Positions 1 to 9,595 of a stretch of 32,000 bases of DNA are shown one piece after another. The first letter of the stretch is position 1. Every line of letters begins with the position of its first letter. The stretch spans positions 1 to 32,000 of the forward strand of contig NZ_WBSL01000014.1 in the NCBI RefSeq assembly GCF_009377345.1, in the 5' to 3' direction. The notes under the pieces were generated by a model. It did no database searches. It saw nothing but the letters and a program-made list of their open reading frames with translations, and was not told the origin of the DNA. The DNA comes from Deinococcus terrestris. GTDB lineage: Bacteria > Deinococcota > Deinococci > Deinococcales > Deinococcaceae. The translations under genes and the position numbers were made by a program.

Positions 1-27
1 AAGTGCTCAGCGAGCAGGGCAGTGAGG

Positions 28-1130
<1,103 letters not shown>

Positions 1131-1134
<4 letters not shown>

Positions 1135-2153
1135 GGGGCAACCTCGCTGAAGTCCACTCGTTCCTTCTGGCCGCCGAGCATGACGCTGGCACTGGCGTAA
1201 GCACCCATGACGGCCTTGCCCTGCTCGATGGCCGCGTCCACGTTCTCCTGGGCCAGGGTCTCGATCTCCCGGTTCAATTCCTCTTCCCGGCTCAACATCT
1301 CCTCTTCCTGCTGCTTGCGTTCCAGCATCAGGGCGTTGTTGGTCATAACCTGCTGCTGCACCATTTCGCCGAGCTGGTTGAGGAGAGCGACGTTGAAGGT
1401 CGCGTCCTGCTTCATCTGCTCCGCATCCAGCCGCACCTGGAGTTCAGCCACCTCGCGGCCACTCACGGCGGTCGCCGCATCCCGCGAGAACGTATCTGCC
1501 CGGCCCTCCTGACCCGGGAGGCCCACAATCTCGGTCGCTGCCGCCAGGGCGGGCGCCGTATTGGCCTCCAGCGCCTTTGCGGCCTCTTCCTGGGCCTTCT
1601 TGGCGCGGTAGGCGGCCTCCAACCCCGCGCTTGCCTCGATGGCATCCTGAAGACGGGCGGTCCGGTTGCTGAGGGTAAGGTTGGGGTTGGAATTGATCGC
1701 CGTCTGGGCCACACCCCCGGCCGTGTCGGGCGCCATGCCCTCGTTCAGGTCTCGGCGGTTTCGCATGATCTCGCCGACGGCCCCGTACATCAGTTTGCGG
1801 AAGTCGGCATACTCGCCTCGCAGGGCTTCGTTCAACTGCTCGGTGTAAGCGTTCAAGGCGCCCGCTCCCATGTACTCGCCCAACTGACCCAGGTAGTCGC
1901 TGGCGTACTTGCCAACAACATCCTTGGCAAAACCCGACCAGTCGCCATTGATGATGTTGTCGGTGATAAAAACGTGCATGGTCCGCAACTGACAGACCCA
2001 GCGCAGATTTTCGCCCGTGTCAATCGGCACACCCCCCACGTTGTTCACCCTGCACGCCTGGCTCAACATTCCTCCCAGGTCATCCCAGCCTGCCGCCTGG
2101 GCGTGTCCGGCGCTGGCGAGAAGCAGCAGAACTCCAAGGACCCCCAGTTTCAT
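1131..2153 (-). CDS. VirB5/TrbJ-like secreted T4SS protein
   Basis: A 340-residue protein with a clear signal peptide (MKLGVLGVLLLLASAGHAQA), followed by a mature part that is largely helical and rich in Ala, Glu and Gln. There is a coiled-coil-like stretch at about residues 255-310 with runs of Glu and Arg. Exported helical proteins encoded between the VirB4 ATPase and VirB6 are typically VirB5/TrbJ, a minor pilus or adhesin component, and that is the assignment made here. The ATG overlaps the virB4 stop by 4 bases and the stop overlaps the virB6-like start by 4 bases, so the three genes form a translationally coupled series. Sequence similarity alone would not fix the family. Confidence 0.65.
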
Positions 2154-4717
2154 ACGACACTCCCGTGGGTCTCCAGAACGAGTCGCTTGACTCCCTGAAT
2201 GACACCGCCGTGCTTCTCTATGTACCTGTCCTTTTTGGTGACTTCATCCTTACCACTGGCAAAGAGTGCCAGGCCGAACTTGCTTTCTTCGACCTGAATA
2301 ATGTCGCCCACACGCTCACCCCTGTCGTCTTCTCCACCCTGCTTGATGAGCAGGGCAAATTCAGCATGTTTGCCGTTGATGGTGGTCAGCTCCGGCAGCT
2401 TCGTCTCCATGACTTTGGGCAGGCTGAGCACTTCCACCACGCCGGGCGCTTCTCCTGTTCGCCTGGCTACGGAGCTGGAGTAGCCCCCAACAAACAGATG
2501 TGAAAAACTGTCTTTGAGGCTGCCGAAATACTGGGAGGCGTGGGGGTCCTGTGTAGCGATCCCAAAGCTCACCCCGAAGCTGCGGAACACGCGCAGCATT
2601 TGCTTGATGTCTGCCACCTCTTCGGCCGTCTGAATTTGATTCTCAAACTCGTCAATAAAAATGAATTTGTGGATTTCCTGGGCGTAACTCTTTGCCGTAT
2701 TCCACATGATTCCCTTGACGATGTGATGGGCAACCCGGCGCATGAGGGTGTCGGTCTCAGGAATGCCATAGGTGTTGAGGTAGATCAGTCTGGATGTGAT
2801 TTTCTTGTTCGACTGACAATCAATGAAGGGGGCCAGAGGACTTGAACCCAGAGCCTTTCTCAGGCGAATCGAAACGCTTCTTGCCGCCGCGAGAACGGCA
2901 GGCTCCATCTTCTGCCCGGTGTCGGTATAGCTTTCAATGGTATTGAGCATTCTCTGAAAGTCGCTCATCTGTGGCCGACGGTCTTCCTCCTTAAATTGCT
3001 TATAGGTGGCAAGAATGGCTTGAATGATGGCAACGTCTTCATAGTCCTTCTTTTCCACATCAGAGGGACTTTTCACGAAAATACGGATAAATGCATTCAG
3101 GGAGGACACCTTCTGCCCATCAGGCTCAAAGACACCCTCCTCCAGATCAAAGATGTTGAAGCGAGTTTCTGAATCATAGCCAAAATTGATGATCTCGCTA
3201 TCGGCCCCCGATTCTCTCAATGCCTTGAAGAAATATGCGAAGTCTTGTTTGGCATCCGACACCACCAAGACAGCATCCTTGTACTTGGTCAGGTGTGCCC
3301 CATAAAGACTTTGCGCCAAGACCGTCTTGCCGGAGCCGGGAGGGGCGAAGATGGCGAAGTGCGGAGTCTTGGTCAGCGGAGTGAACAGGTCAAATTTGAC
3401 GAAAGACTTGTCACGACTCTGAAAAGTAATCGCCCCCGACTCAAAGCCTTTCCAAGGAGCAATGGGAGGGAAGAGGTCAATGATGTTGGACGTGTAAGGC
3501 TTGAAAAGAAAGTTGGATTGCTCGGCCGTGAAGGGGGCAAGCGCCAGGTATTGGAAGGTGGACTGGAAGCCGTAGCTGATGGGTGCGCCTGCGCGCAGGC
3601 GGACAATGTTCCCGCGTGCTTTGCGCTTCATACGCTCCAGTTCCTCAGCGGTGCTGGCGACCAGCACCACGCTCACCGCTGCCTCGAACCGGCTCTCCAC
3701 GCTGTCCAACTTCTGCGCGGCTTCGATCTCGTCCAGCAGGTTTGCGGCCCGCCCATTGGGGATGACGCCCGGCGCACGCACCCGCGTCCAGAGGTCGGTC
3801 TTCTTCTTCTCCAGCTCGTTGGACACGTCGTAATCGTTTTCCCGCGTGGCCTCGACGATCACGTAGTAGGTGCCGTGCAAGCCGTCGGTGATGTGCCCCA
3901 GGTAGCCGGTCTCGGTGTACTCCGGCAGGCGAGCCAGGCTCAGCACCTCGACGTACTGGTCCCCGAGGATCGGGCCGGAAGCCTGAAGGTTGTCCACCCG
4001 GGTCGAGGTCAACTGCCGGATCAACGTCTGGTGATCGGGCCGTCCTCGCCGGATGCTGTGGATCTGGCGCTCGGCCTGGGGGATGAACGCCGGGGGGGTC
4101 GGCCAGCCGGGATTGAGGTAATAGAAGCACTCACCAAACACGTCCTGCCCGGTCATGGCCCTGGCGGCAAACCCGGCTGCCGCCATCTGAGCCACCGTCG
4201 CGGCCTGCGCGGCCTGAGCGTTCAGGGTGGCCTGCTGCACCTCCTGCGGGCTGGGCGGCTCGTCCATGCTGAACCGCGCGTCCGCCGTCGGCGTGACCGT
4301 CACGGTGGCGAAGAACTTCCAGTGAGACACCTCGCCGTCCAGAATCTTCCGCTCCAGCATGGCCGCCCGTGCCAGGGTCAACTCCCGCAAGACCGGATCG
4401 GCGCACCCGTCGGCGTAGCGCCGGGTTTCCTCGATCTCGTCCTCCAGCGCACTTCTCAGGCTGGTGTAGGTGCGGAACGTCTCACCGTCTGGAATCGCCA
4501 GATCAAACACGGTTTTCAAGGTGTGCTGACGCCCCACCAGCTCCTCTTCAGTGAAGTGAATGTGCGAGGGCGGCTCAAAGTACACCCCGTAGACAAGCCG
4601 CCCGTCCTGAAGAACCATGATGTTTTCCTGGATGTCCCAGTAGGGAAGCGTCTTGCCAAAAGACACGCTCCCCTTCGGGCCTTTACTCCGTTCCCGCTTC
4701 TGCTTGCGTCCGAACAC
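2150..4717 (-). CDS. virB4: VirB4/TrbE-family T4SS ATPase
   Basis: An 855-residue protein of normal VirB4 length. The Walker A motif PPGSGKT lies at about residue 460 and Walker B (FIFIDEFEN) at about 684, followed by a VirB4-like tail containing GIATQDPHA. The N-terminal half (FGKTLPYWDIQENIMVLQDG) matches the CagE/TrbE-type amino-terminal domain. VirB4 powers pilus assembly and substrate transfer at the inner membrane. The start is GTG, chosen because AGGAGG lies 4 bases upstream. It overlaps the end of the virB3-like gene by 35 bases and the virB5-like gene by 4. This is the most secure T4SS call of the left operon. The gene looks intact. Confidence 0.93.
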   Translation of the reverse strand: MFGRKQKRERSKGPKGSVSFGKTLPYWDIQENIMVLQDGRLVYGVYFEPPSHIHFTEEELVGRQHTLKTVFDLAIPDGETFRTYTSLRSALEDEIEETRRYADGCADPVLRELTLARAAMLERKILDGEVSHWKFFATVTVTPTADARFSMDEPPSPQEVQQATLNAQAAQAATVAQMAAAGFAARAMTGQDVFGECFYYLNPGWPTPPAFIPQAERQIHSIRRGRPDHQTLIRQLTSTRVDNLQASGPILGDQYVEVLSLARLPEYTETGYLGHITDGLHGTYYVIVEATRENDYDVSNELEKKKTDLWTRVRAPGVIPNGRAANLLDEIEAAQKLDSVESRFEAAVSVVLVASTAEELERMKRKARGNIVRLRAGAPISYGFQSTFQYLALAPFTAEQSNFLFKPYTSNIIDLFPPIAPWKGFESGAITFQSRDKSFVKFDLFTPLTKTPHFAIFAPPGSGKTVLAQSLYGAHLTKYKDAVLVVSDAKQDFAYFFKALRESGADSEIINFGYDSETRFNIFDLEEGVFEPDGQKVSSLNAFIRIFVKSPSDVEKKDYEDVAIIQAILATYKQFKEEDRRPQMSDFQRMLNTIESYTDTGQKMEPAVLAAARSVSIRLRKALGSSPLAPFIDCQSNKKITSRLIYLNTYGIPETDTLMRRVAHHIVKGIMWNTAKSYAQEIHKFIFIDEFENQIQTAEEVADIKQMLRVFRSFGVSFGIATQDPHASQYFGSLKDSFSHLFVGGYSSSVARRTGEAPGVVEVLSLPKVMETKLPELTTINGKHAEFALLIKQGGEDDRGERVGDIIQVEESKFGLALFASGKDEVTKKDRYIEKHGGVIQGVKRLVLETHGSVV

Positions 4718-5096
4718 GCCTCCTCCTGACTGGCCGCTTGGTCCTCTGCATCCTCACGGTGCCCGCCGCCTTGACCACCGCGTGGCCGACCTGCATCTCA
4801 CGGGTGATCAGCAGCGGCACGGGCCTCTCGTCTACATCGGGCTCGTAAGAATCAACCCCACCAAACCACCAGTTCACCGAATGCTCGACAATTCCGGGAT
4901 AAGGCATGAGTCGCCTTTTCACGGCGAAATTGATCATCCAGGCCAGGGCGACCATCACGAGCGTGAGAAGCAGCTTCGGGGCAGGACTTACGAAAAGCTT
5001 GCCCGCCAGAATGGTGGACAAGTAAAAAACGCCACCAATCACGATGAGGTCGCTGACGTCGAAGTAGGAAATGAACCCGAATCGCCCGCTGGTCAT
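4683..5096 (-). CDS. VirB3/TrbD-like inner-membrane protein
   Basis: A protein of 137 residues beginning MTSGRFGFISYFDVSDLIV. Two adjacent hydrophobic segments (DLIVIGGVFYLSTILAG and KLLLTLVMVALAWMINFAV) are followed by a soluble tail ending in many Arg residues. Two N-terminal membrane helices immediately upstream of virB4 are characteristic of VirB3/TrbD. The frame is open further upstream, to 5261, but that part reads as low-complexity Ser/Arg sequence and overlaps the pilin gene, so I use the internal ATG at 5096. No strong ribosome-binding site precedes it; the nearest purine-rich run is about 22 bases upstream. The C-terminus overlaps virB4 by 35 bases in another frame. Confidence 0.7.
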   Translation of the reverse strand: MTSGRFGFISYFDVSDLIVIGGVFYLSTILAGKLFVSPAPKLLLTLVMVALAWMINFAVKRRLMPYPGIVEHSVNWWFGGVDSYEPDVDERPVPLLITREMQVGHAVVKAAGTVRMQRTKRPVRRRRVRTQAEAGTE

Positions 5097-5163
5097 ATAA
5101 CAGCGGTGACGAAGCGGATTTCTTTCCCCCCTGGAGGCGTCTTGGCTCAAGATCGTCTCTGTC

Positions 5164-5502
5164 TTACGCGCAGGCCGCACCGAAGAGGGCCGTGGACACT
5201 CCGGCAGCGACAAGAATGATGACGACGCCGATGATGCCGCTCTTGAAGCTCTGGAAGGCATTCATCTCGGCAAACACTTTGTTCCAGCCGAAGATCAACA
5301 GGAGCGCGGCCCCAGCGACGGCCACCAGGGCGGGGCTGCTCAACACATTGACGAAGTAGCACCCCAGGCGCGTGAAGACGGTTTCCGGGGTGCCCCCCGT
5401 GGCTCCTCCCGGGGTCCCTCCGGTCTGTGCCAAGGCGCTTCCCATCACGGTGAAGACGAACAGCATGAAGACGGTCTTCTGGAGTCTGAGCTTCTCGGTC
5501 AT
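5164..5502 (-). CDS. VirB2-like pilin precursor
   Basis: A 112-residue protein with a signal sequence ending near GSALA (residues 21-25) and a Gly/Thr-rich stretch (GGTPGGATGGTP). Two hydrophobic helices follow (ALVAVAGAALLLIFGW and GIIGVVIILVAAGVSTALF). A short signal-bearing protein with two hydrophobic helices at the head of a virB3-virB4-virB5-virB6 series fits VirB2, the major pilus subunit. The start is chosen over the longer open frame because AAGGAGG lies 6 bases upstream of this ATG. It is the first gene of the left tra operon. The divergent control region with the inverted-repeat site at 5559-5580 lies directly upstream. Confidence 0.8.
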   Translation of the reverse strand: MTEKLRLQKTVFMLFVFTVMGSALAQTGGTPGGATGGTPETVFTRLGCYFVNVLSSPALVAVAGAALLLIFGWNKVFAEMNAFQSFKSGIIGVVIILVAAGVSTALFGAACA

Positions 5503-5558
5503 TCTGACCCTCCTTAAAAGGACGTACCGAATTCGGTGACTCCCCGCGTCCGGCGCGG

Positions 5559-5580
5559 CTGATAGTAACATAACTATCAG
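5559..5580. promoter_or_regulatory. Inverted-repeat operator A between the virB2-like and virB10-like genes
   Basis: A perfect inverted repeat with half-sites CTGATAGT and ACTATCAG separated by 6 bases (AACATA). It lies in the 99-bp gap between two divergent T4SS units, 21 bp before the virB10-like start and 56 bp before the pilin start. The same 22-bp site recurs with 20 of 22 identities at 12096-12117 and with 16 of 22 at 20937-20958. TANNNT boxes (TATGTT, TACTAT) fall inside it on the minus strand, so a bound protein could block a promoter. The binding protein is unknown. Confidence 0.7.
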
Positions 5581-5589
5581 CCTGTCTGG

Positions 5590-5595
5590 TAGGGT
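5590..5595 (+). promoter_or_regulatory. Candidate -10 box for a leaderless virB10-like mRNA
   Basis: TAGGGT (a TANNNT match) ends exactly 6 bases before the ATG at 5602, and no Shine-Dalgarno sequence precedes that ATG. The same 6-base spacing is seen before the virB9-like gene and before the small exported peptide gene. No convincing -35 hexamer is visible; operator A covers that position. Confidence 0.4.
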
Positions 5596-5601
5596 TGTCC
5601 C

Positions 5602-7617
5602 ATGCCGAGAACAGAGCTCCCCAACGGTGCGGAACTGCCGGAAACCCCCTCCTCGGACGCCCCCCAGGAAGGCGACAACACGGCGCAGGAAAGAGCCGAC
5701 CGCGCGGCCTCCAGCGCCCTCTCTTGGAAGGCCGTCAAGGAACGCTTCGAGCCCCGGGTGGAGCAGGAAGGATTCGACCTGCCCGAGCCAGACAGCCCGG
5801 AGTTTCCCTACTTCCTGGCGAAGCTGAACGCTGTCAATCCCTCCCTGACCCGCGAGCTGGTGAATGAGACCCGGCGCCTGCGCCGCGAGGTGGACATGCC
5901 CTCGCCCCGGGCGTCCCGTCGCCGCGAGCGAAACCGCGCCACGCGGCGCATCCTGTTCATGCGGCAGACCCCAGATGGCCGCTGGGTGTACGACAAGGAC
6001 AAGGCCCCGGTGTACGGCATGACGGCCCTGCTCCTCGTCGGCGGTCTGATGACGGCCGTGTACGCCCTGCCACGCCTGAACGGTCAACCGGCGACCTCTG
6101 CCAGCGCAGCCGCAGCTCCCGTGGGGACACCTGAGCCTGCCGGGGTGCAGGCGCCCGCCAACCAGGCAGAATCGGAAGCCGCACTGGAGAGGTCGCGGGA
6201 GGAGTTGGCCCGGTTTCGGCGGGAGCGGTCAGCGCGCGAGGCCGCCGAGCGGGCCGCTCAGCGGGGGCTCACAGCGGACAACGGCGCGGCCACCTCCTCG
6301 ACCACCAAGATCAAGCCCCTTGGTGGCGAGGAACCCAATCCCCCGGCACCACCGGCCACGCCTACCCGCACGGTACAGACACCGATCACACCGGCTCCTT
6401 CGGTCTACACGCCGGTCCCCCGGCCACCACCTGCACCTCAACCCGTCTCCACGCCTGCCCCGGCTCCTGCCCCCGCACCCGTGCAAGTAACGCCACCCGC
6501 GACCCCTCCGCCTGAGCCTGCACGAGCTGCACCGGCACCCGTCCGCCAGGCGGCCGTCACGACACCTGCCCCCACGCGCCGGGCGGCTCCCGTGACACCT
6601 TCTTCACCGGCACCCGTCCGCAGCGCCGCCGCCACGCCTTCACCCGCTCACAGGGCGGCCAGCGTGCCACCTTCACCCACCCGCAACGCGGCCGAGGGCG
6701 CGCCAGTGCGGACCCCGGCTGCCCCACAGCCTGAAACCCCGGATGTGAGCGCGTCCTTCGGGGCACTCCCCGTCATGCCCCCCCCTGTTGATCCTTCCCC
6801 CGTCGTCGCAAGCCCCTCCCAGGACACTTCTGCTGCCCCTGTGAGCTCTGCGGCCTTCGGCGGTGTGCCGGAGTCCGTCGCCATCCCCGGCGCGAGCGCG
6901 GCGCCGGAGGCTCCCAGTCCCCAGTTTGCGAGCGGGCTGGTCTACGAACGGGCCTCCCAGTCCACCGCTGTCCCCGGCGCCGCCTCCGGTGCCCTCCCGG
7001 CCGAGACGCCCTTCGGCAGCAGCACCACCAACCCCGCCTCGCAGATCGGGGCGACGGGTCCCTTCACGCCGCTGCAACAGGTTCCGGCAACGCTGATTAC
7101 AGCCATCTCGGCTCTGAACGGGGCCTCGGTCCCTGCGGTGGCGGTCACGGCCGACGGAGGCTCCTTTATCGGAGTGGGGACGATCAACGCCACCCTGGCC
7201 CGGGTGGACATGACCTTCCGGCGCTACGTGGCGTCGGACGGGAAGGTGTACGCCGTGGACGCCATCGCCTACGCCCAGGAGGCCGCTGGGCTGACCCAAG
7301 GGCTGCGCGCCGAGATTCGGCCCGTCGCCCCGACCCTCGCCCTCGACGCGGCTCAGAACAGCGCGAACGCCCTGAACACCTTCGTCCAGAACGCGGCGAG
7401 TGCCGCCGCCAAGGGGGCTCAGGGCAACAGCGTAGCCATCGGCGACAACCTGACGATCTCCGGCCCCTCGGCGGCCAGCCTCGCTCAGACGCTCCTCGGA
7501 GGGCTCGGCTCGACCTTCCGCCTGCCGGAGAACACCCAGACCATCTCCCGCATCGCCAACGTGAACGGCGGCACGCCCATGACCGTCATCGTGGGCCTGG
7601 GGGGTGAGGGACGTTGA
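5602..7617 (+). CDS. VirB10/TrbI-like T4SS core protein with a very long Pro/Ala-rich linker
   Basis: A 671-residue protein. A charged cytoplasmic N-terminus (1-133) is followed by a single membrane helix at about 134-156 (TALLLVGGLMTAVYALPRL), a short coiled-coil-like stretch at about 185-220, and a low-complexity Pro/Ala region to about 480. This region contains a degenerate R-x-A-A repeat at about 305-360. A globular C-terminal domain starts near LQQVPATLITAISALNG. Cytoplasmic tail, one helix, Pro-rich linker and C-terminal domain is the VirB10/TrbI/TraB plan; that protein bridges the inner and outer membranes. The C-terminal domain is divergent, so family membership is inferred from architecture and T4SS context. 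It overlaps the next gene by one base (TGATG). Confidence 0.7.
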   Translation: MPRTELPNGAELPETPSSDAPQEGDNTAQERADRAASSALSWKAVKERFEPRVEQEGFDLPEPDSPEFPYFLAKLNAVNPSLTRELVNETRRLRREVDMPSPRASRRRERNRATRRILFMRQTPDGRWVYDKDKAPVYGMTALLLVGGLMTAVYALPRLNGQPATSASAAAAPVGTPEPAGVQAPANQAESEAALERSREELARFRRERSAREAAERAAQRGLTADNGAATSSTTKIKPLGGEEPNPPAPPATPTRTVQTPITPAPSVYTPVPRPPPAPQPVSTPAPAPAPAPVQVTPPATPPPEPARAAPAPVRQAAVTTPAPTRRAAPVTPSSPAPVRSAAATPSPAHRAASVPPSPTRNAAEGAPVRTPAAPQPETPDVSASFGALPVMPPPVDPSPVVASPSQDTSAAPVSSAAFGGVPESVAIPGASAAPEAPSPQFASGLVYERASQSTAVPGAASGALPAETPFGSSTTNPASQIGATGPFTPLQQVPATLITAISALNGASVPAVAVTADGGSFIGVGTINATLARVDMTFRRYVASDGKVYAVDAIAYAQEAAGLTQGLRAEIRPVAPTLALDAAQNSANALNTFVQNAASAAAKGAQGNSVAIGDNLTISGPSAASLAQTLLGGLGSTFRLPENTQTISRIANVNGGTPMTVIVGLGGEGR

Positions 7618-7895
7618 TGCTGCAAACCCTCGTTGCGGCCCTCTGGCTCGTCGGGGCGGTGGTGGCCGGTGGTTTGGCTCTCCAGCGCTTCTGGCGGCTG
7701 GGGTTGCCCGCTCCCACCGAAACCGTCATCGCCATGACCTTAGCGGTTTCCTTCTCCTACTTCTGGCCGCGTATCCGGGGCTTTGTCGCCCTGCCCTCAG
7801 TGTTCCTGGTGGTGATGGCCGTCGCGCTGGTCCTGGCGCTTATCACTTTCCTCTTGCCAATACTTACCAAATTTCTATTTTTGAGGAAAAGTTGA
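7617..7895 (+). CDS. Small three-helix membrane protein coupled to the virB10-like gene
   Basis: A 92-residue protein, almost entirely hydrophobic, with three predicted membrane passes at about 4-20, 35-50 and 56-85. The chosen ATG shares a base with the TGA stop of the upstream gene (TGATG); a TTG three bases earlier is also possible. The overlap implies translational coupling, so it is probably a T4SS accessory or assembly protein. I do not recognise a family. It is the last gene before the GC content drops sharply, and its final codons are already AT-rich (KFLFLRKS), which suggests the insertion boundary is near or within its 3' end. Confidence 0.6.
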   Translation: MLQTLVAALWLVGAVVAGGLALQRFWRLGLPAPTETVIAMTLAVSFSYFWPRIRGFVALPSVFLVVMAVALVLALITFLLPILTKFLFLRKS

Positions 7896-7923
7896 CCTGG
7901 CTCGACCCAGTCATGCTAACTTT
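7888..7923. terminator. Weak inverted repeat between convergent genes
   Basis: AAAGTT at 7888-7893 pairs with AACTTT at 7918-7923, with CTGG/CCAG inside (7897-7900 and 7907-7910). It spans the 42-bp gap between the convergent genes ending at 7895 and 7938 and could act on both strands. There is no long T-run; the call is tentative. Confidence 0.25.
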
Positions 7924-7937
7924 ATGCCCAAGCGTTT

Positions 7938-9005
7938 CTAATTTCCAGCGTTATCATCTACTCTGGGCGCAAGAGGAGCATTAAGTAGTTTTATATTGTC
8001 CCTGCCCACTATATTAGGAACTTCCTGAGGCTCATTTCGTAGTGATTCGACTAATTCACGAGCTTTTTCTTGAATACGCTTCTTATCTCCGAGGGTCAGT
8101 TCTGGAAAGTTAGTAACTGTTAGTGTAACAATAGAACGCCATAGGGCTAGGCGCCAATCCCTATCGTCTGGTTTAGGGTCCGACTCTTTTGCAAATGCGG
8201 TGATTACAAGTTCTTGTATAGTCTTCCAGCCAGGTAAGTCTTCCAAACGCTCATTTGGGTAGCTTCTTATAGCGGAGACACGCAAAACCATGTACGAATG
8301 GTTAATTACTTCGCGTTCTATATCATCCTCGTCCTTATGTAAAAGCAAGTTTTGCTCATCATCAAATCGTAGTCTTTCTTGAATCAACCTATTATTGGGG
8401 TTATGTGCTATAATGATATAGCGACCAGTTAAATGGGCCTCCTGTCCTTTTGGTGACAGATCTGCCTTATAGACTAATTGTGGGACCTGTTCATCTATAC
8501 TAAATATTTTTTCTATTGCTTGGCCGTATTGACCAGCGATAGTTGTAGCAGTGCCCAAGTTAACTATAGGAATCAACTTTTGTACAGTGTTAAGAATGTC
8601 AATAACATTATCTAATAGAGAGTTCGATTTTGCTCTGAGAAGTGCAGATGTTATACTTACGGGTGTGCCTTTATATGGCACAAGGGAACACACAACAGCT
8701 TCTCCAAAGGATACTTTCTCTACACTTAACTTTTCAATATCTGCCATCGATGGCAGAAGACCATACTCTCGATCTTCGTGTCGAACGGAGACGCTTAATA
8801 CGGGTAGAAACTCAGCGAAGAGTAAACGAGTATCCGTGATGCGTACTGCTACAACACTAACATTTAAATAGCCATCATTGACAATTTGTTGATTCCCGTC
8901 TTTTCTATGAATCGGTTGATGTAATGTGATGGGACGATCCTGATGGTCATTCTGATCGATTCCCGAAACCTTGATGATTTCATTGAGAACATCCATCATA
9001 CCCAT
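7938..9005 (-). CDS. Unknown protein encoded by an AT-rich cargo gene inside the T4SS locus
   Basis: A 355-residue protein from a gene that is visibly AT-rich and uses A/T-ending codons, unlike every flanking gene. I recognise no family. It has no signal peptide. Residues about 40-130 look like beta-strand-rich sequence (VSVVAVRITDTRLLFAEFLP, then GTPVSITSALLRAKSNS), a short hydrophobic helix region follows at about 135-165, and the C-terminal third is charged and helical (KKRIQEKARELVESLRNEPQ). The start is supported by GAGGAG 7 bases upstream of the ATG. It lies between the converging 3' ends of two tra units, a site where cargo can insert without breaking an operon. Its composition says recent transfer. 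A defence or entry-exclusion role is possible, but nothing in the sequence proves one. Confidence 0.75.
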   Translation of the reverse strand: MGMMDVLNEIIKVSGIDQNDHQDRPITLHQPIHRKDGNQQIVNDGYLNVSVVAVRITDTRLLFAEFLPVLSVSVRHEDREYGLLPSMADIEKLSVEKVSFGEAVVCSLVPYKGTPVSITSALLRAKSNSLLDNVIDILNTVQKLIPIVNLGTATTIAGQYGQAIEKIFSIDEQVPQLVYKADLSPKGQEAHLTGRYIIIAHNPNNRLIQERLRFDDEQNLLLHKDEDDIEREVINHSYMVLRVSAIRSYPNERLEDLPGWKTIQELVITAFAKESDPKPDDRDWRLALWRSIVTLTVTNFPELTLGDKKRIQEKARELVESLRNEPQEVPNIVGRDNIKLLNAPLAPRVDDNAGN

Positions 9006-9145
9006 GCCATTACTCCTCTTACAAATAAGGATCGGCGAAAGTGATGACTCTTATCTTTAATATACGTCTTAATAAGTGTGCAAATTTTACAAATCCGCTT
9101 ATCGTGTGCCTCCAAAATCTCAAACTTCTTTGGCAAAAGTGAAGA
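9006..9145 (-). promoter_or_regulatory. AT-rich upstream region of the cargo gene
   Basis: A 140-bp AT-rich gap between the start of the cargo gene and the stop of the PLD-like gene. It reads as the promoter region carried in with the cargo gene. TATATT (complement of 9059-9064) is a possible -10 box, but no convincing -35 sits at the right distance. No direct repeats marking insertion ends were seen. Confidence 0.35.
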
Positions 9146-9595
9146 TTAGTAAGAGTATTTGGATACGCGCCAATACTGTTCCACAAGTCCCTGTATTTGG
9201 CCGATCTCCTTCACCCCCCTCATCACGGCAAATTCGCCCCCCTTGAGCACCAAGATGACGGCTTTCCCCTGCACGATCACCATGCTCCCGGTAAACCGGC
9301 TGGGCAGGGTGTTGACCTGGGCACCCAGCGCCTTGAGCGGCTTCATATTCGGGGCACTGGCCGGGTTGGTGAGTACCCTGACCGTGATTGCCTTTTGCTG
9401 GAGCCGGGTCAGGATACCCCTCTGAAACTGTACGCTGCCGAACTGTTCCCCGTACAGGTCCACCGGCCCCTTAAGCAGCGCGAGGACCACGTTTACGTCG
9501 CTGGTACGCTCCATCCTTGGGGCAGAGTCCTGGGCCTGCTGCGCGGCGGCGCCCACGAGCGCAACGGCGGCACACACGGACAGAATTCGTTTCAT
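9146..9595 (-). CDS. Exported phospholipase-D-like protein with a degenerate HKD motif
   Basis: A 149-residue protein with a signal-like N-terminus (MKRILSVCAAVALVGAAA). The rest resembles one half of a PLD/Nuc-type fold: a strand (ITVRVLTN) followed by a loop and the segment RFTGSMVIVQGKAVIL at residues 100-115. In active PLD nucleases this position carries H-x-K-x4-D. Here the corresponding residues appear to be Thr102, Ser104 and Gln109, so catalysis is unlikely. Small PLD nucleases (Nuc) are encoded in some conjugative regions, which makes the context suggestive. The ATG overlaps the upstream gene's stop by 4 bases (ATGA); the longer open frame further upstream is rejected. It is the last gene of this tra unit. 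The fold call is by eye. Confidence 0.6.
   Translation of the reverse strand: MKRILSVCAAVALVGAAAQQAQDSAPRMERTSDVNVVLALLKGPVDLYGEQFGSVQFQRGILTRLQQKAITVRVLTNPASAPNMKPLKALGAQVNTLPSRFTGSMVIVQGKAVILVLKGGEFAVMRGVKEIGQIQGLVEQYWRVSKYSY

Noticed and set aside
3245..4729. Open frame of about 490 codons opposite virB4
   Set aside because: Antisense shadow of a securely assigned ATPase.
5503..6087. Upstream extension of the pilin gene to a 307-codon frame
   Set aside because: It would overlap the divergent virB10-like gene and the operator; the internal ATG has a strong ribosome site and a signal peptide.
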